A stretch of DNA of 64,000 bases from Hoylesella pleuritidis JCM 14110 (GTDB lineage Bacteria; Bacteroidota; Bacteroidia; Bacteroidales; Bacteroidaceae), in the NCBI RefSeq assembly GCF_000613725.1, contig NZ_BAJN01000011.1, positions 1 to 64,000 on the forward strand, written 5' to 3'. The first letter of the stretch is position 1, and every line of letters starts with the position of its first letter. Both the position numbers and the translations under genes were made by a program. The notes under the pieces were generated by a model. It was not told the origin of the DNA. It saw only the letters and a list, made by a program, of their open reading frames with translations, and did not search any database. Of the stretch, positions 63,655 to 64,000 are shown piece by piece.

Positions 63655-64000
63655 ATGAAAATAGGTATCATCGTTGCAATGGACAAGGAGTTCAAGCAAC
63701 TGAAAACACTGTTGGGTGCGTACCGCACGGAGCATCGTAACCACAAGGATTTCATCTTGGGCGAGATCGGAAATAATGCTGTTGTGATGCAGCAATGTGG
63801 CATTGGCAAGGTCAATTCTGCGATCGGTGCAGTAGAAATGATTGACAATTATCATCCCGATCTCATTATTTCGACCGGTGTTGCGGGCGGGGCCGACGTG
63901 TCGTTGAATGTTACCGAAGTGGTGGTCGGCACCGAATACGTTTACCACGATGCCTATTGCGGCAGCGAATGTGCCTACGGACAGATTCTCGGAATGCCCC
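63655..64000 (+). CDS. mtnN: 5'-methylthioadenosine/S-adenosylhomocysteine nucleosidase, partial
   Basis: The first 115 aa are present and the window ends before the stop. MKIGIIVAMDKEFKQLKTLL, GNNAVVMQQCGIGKVNSAIGAVEMIDNYHPDLIISTGVAGGAD and VVVGTEYVYHDAYC match the MtnN/Pfs nucleoside phosphorylase fold; the initial AMxxE motif is AMDKE with the catalytic Glu12. It recycles MTA and SAH and feeds the AI-2 pathway with LuxS. Divergent from the YfhO-fkp operon. Confidence 0.93.
   Translation, partial: MKIGIIVAMDKEFKQLKTLLGAYRTEHRNHKDFILGEIGNNAVVMQQCGIGKVNSAIGAVEMIDNYHPDLIISTGVAGGADVSLNVTEVVVGTEYVYHDAYCGSECAYGQILGMP

Overview
The window reads as the chromosome of a member of the Bacteroidota, most likely an oral or host-associated Prevotellaceae-type organism. 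Evidence: many starts are preceded by the Bacteroidota promoter (TTTG, about 20 bp, TAnnTTTG); Shine-Dalgarno sites are scarce; the yceD-rpmF-fabH-era-der order is present; and the gene set includes Fkp, a two-domain sialate esterase operon, an M13 peptidase, a lipoprotein serpin and a fimbrillin/FISUMP surface lipoprotein. Genus is an inference.

Layout. 1-6.7 kb: a type II-C CRISPR-Cas locus with eight identical 47-bp repeats, then cas2, cas1 and a very large cas9 on the minus strand, and a tracrRNA on the plus strand just upstream of cas9. Every CRISPR repeat contains its own Bacteroidota promoter. 6.9-13.5 kb: SIMPL protein, sensor kinase, yceD-rpmF-fabH and era-der-lipoprotein. 13.7-16.6 kb: MlaF/MlaE with a DUF559 remnant between them, and divergent lptB. 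16.6-26.1 kb: tig, clpP, clpX, recQ, MATE, M13 peptidase. 26.5-34.7 kb: flotillin, serpin, topB, and a lipoprotein / ECF sigma / anti-sigma-barrel operon. 34.9-41.4 kb: a minus-strand run for a dTDP-3-amino-3,6-dideoxyhexose plus phosphoesterase, cytidylate-kinase-like protein and a second MATE pump. 41.5-47.3 kb: xseA, xseB, a UvrD helicase with an embedded DEDDh exonuclease, and a phosphoesterase. 48-49.8 kb: a small peptide gene and a FISUMP lipoprotein. 50-56.8 kb: a complete sialic acid operon. 56.9-58 kb: an IS200-like (RAYT) transposase between mirror-image REP palindromes. 58.2-64 kb: fkp, a YfhO-family membrane protein, and the start of mtnN.

Three themes cut across the genes. (1) Ten genes (cas9, rpmF, mlaE, flotillin, xseA and all five sialic acid genes) are each broken by frameshifts, 11 in total. 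Each is repaired by adding back exactly one base, often a G or C beside an identical base. This looks like a systematic sequencing or consensus error rather than decay, so most of these genes are probably intact in the organism. (2) A 22-bp-period tandem repeat with a TTAACGGTTAA-like core recurs at six loci, one of them inside a coding sequence and two refolded into terminator-like hairpins. (3) Several long perfect or near-perfect hairpins, and a REP/RAYT unit, show active palindrome spread between genes. No tRNA or rRNA gene was recognised.
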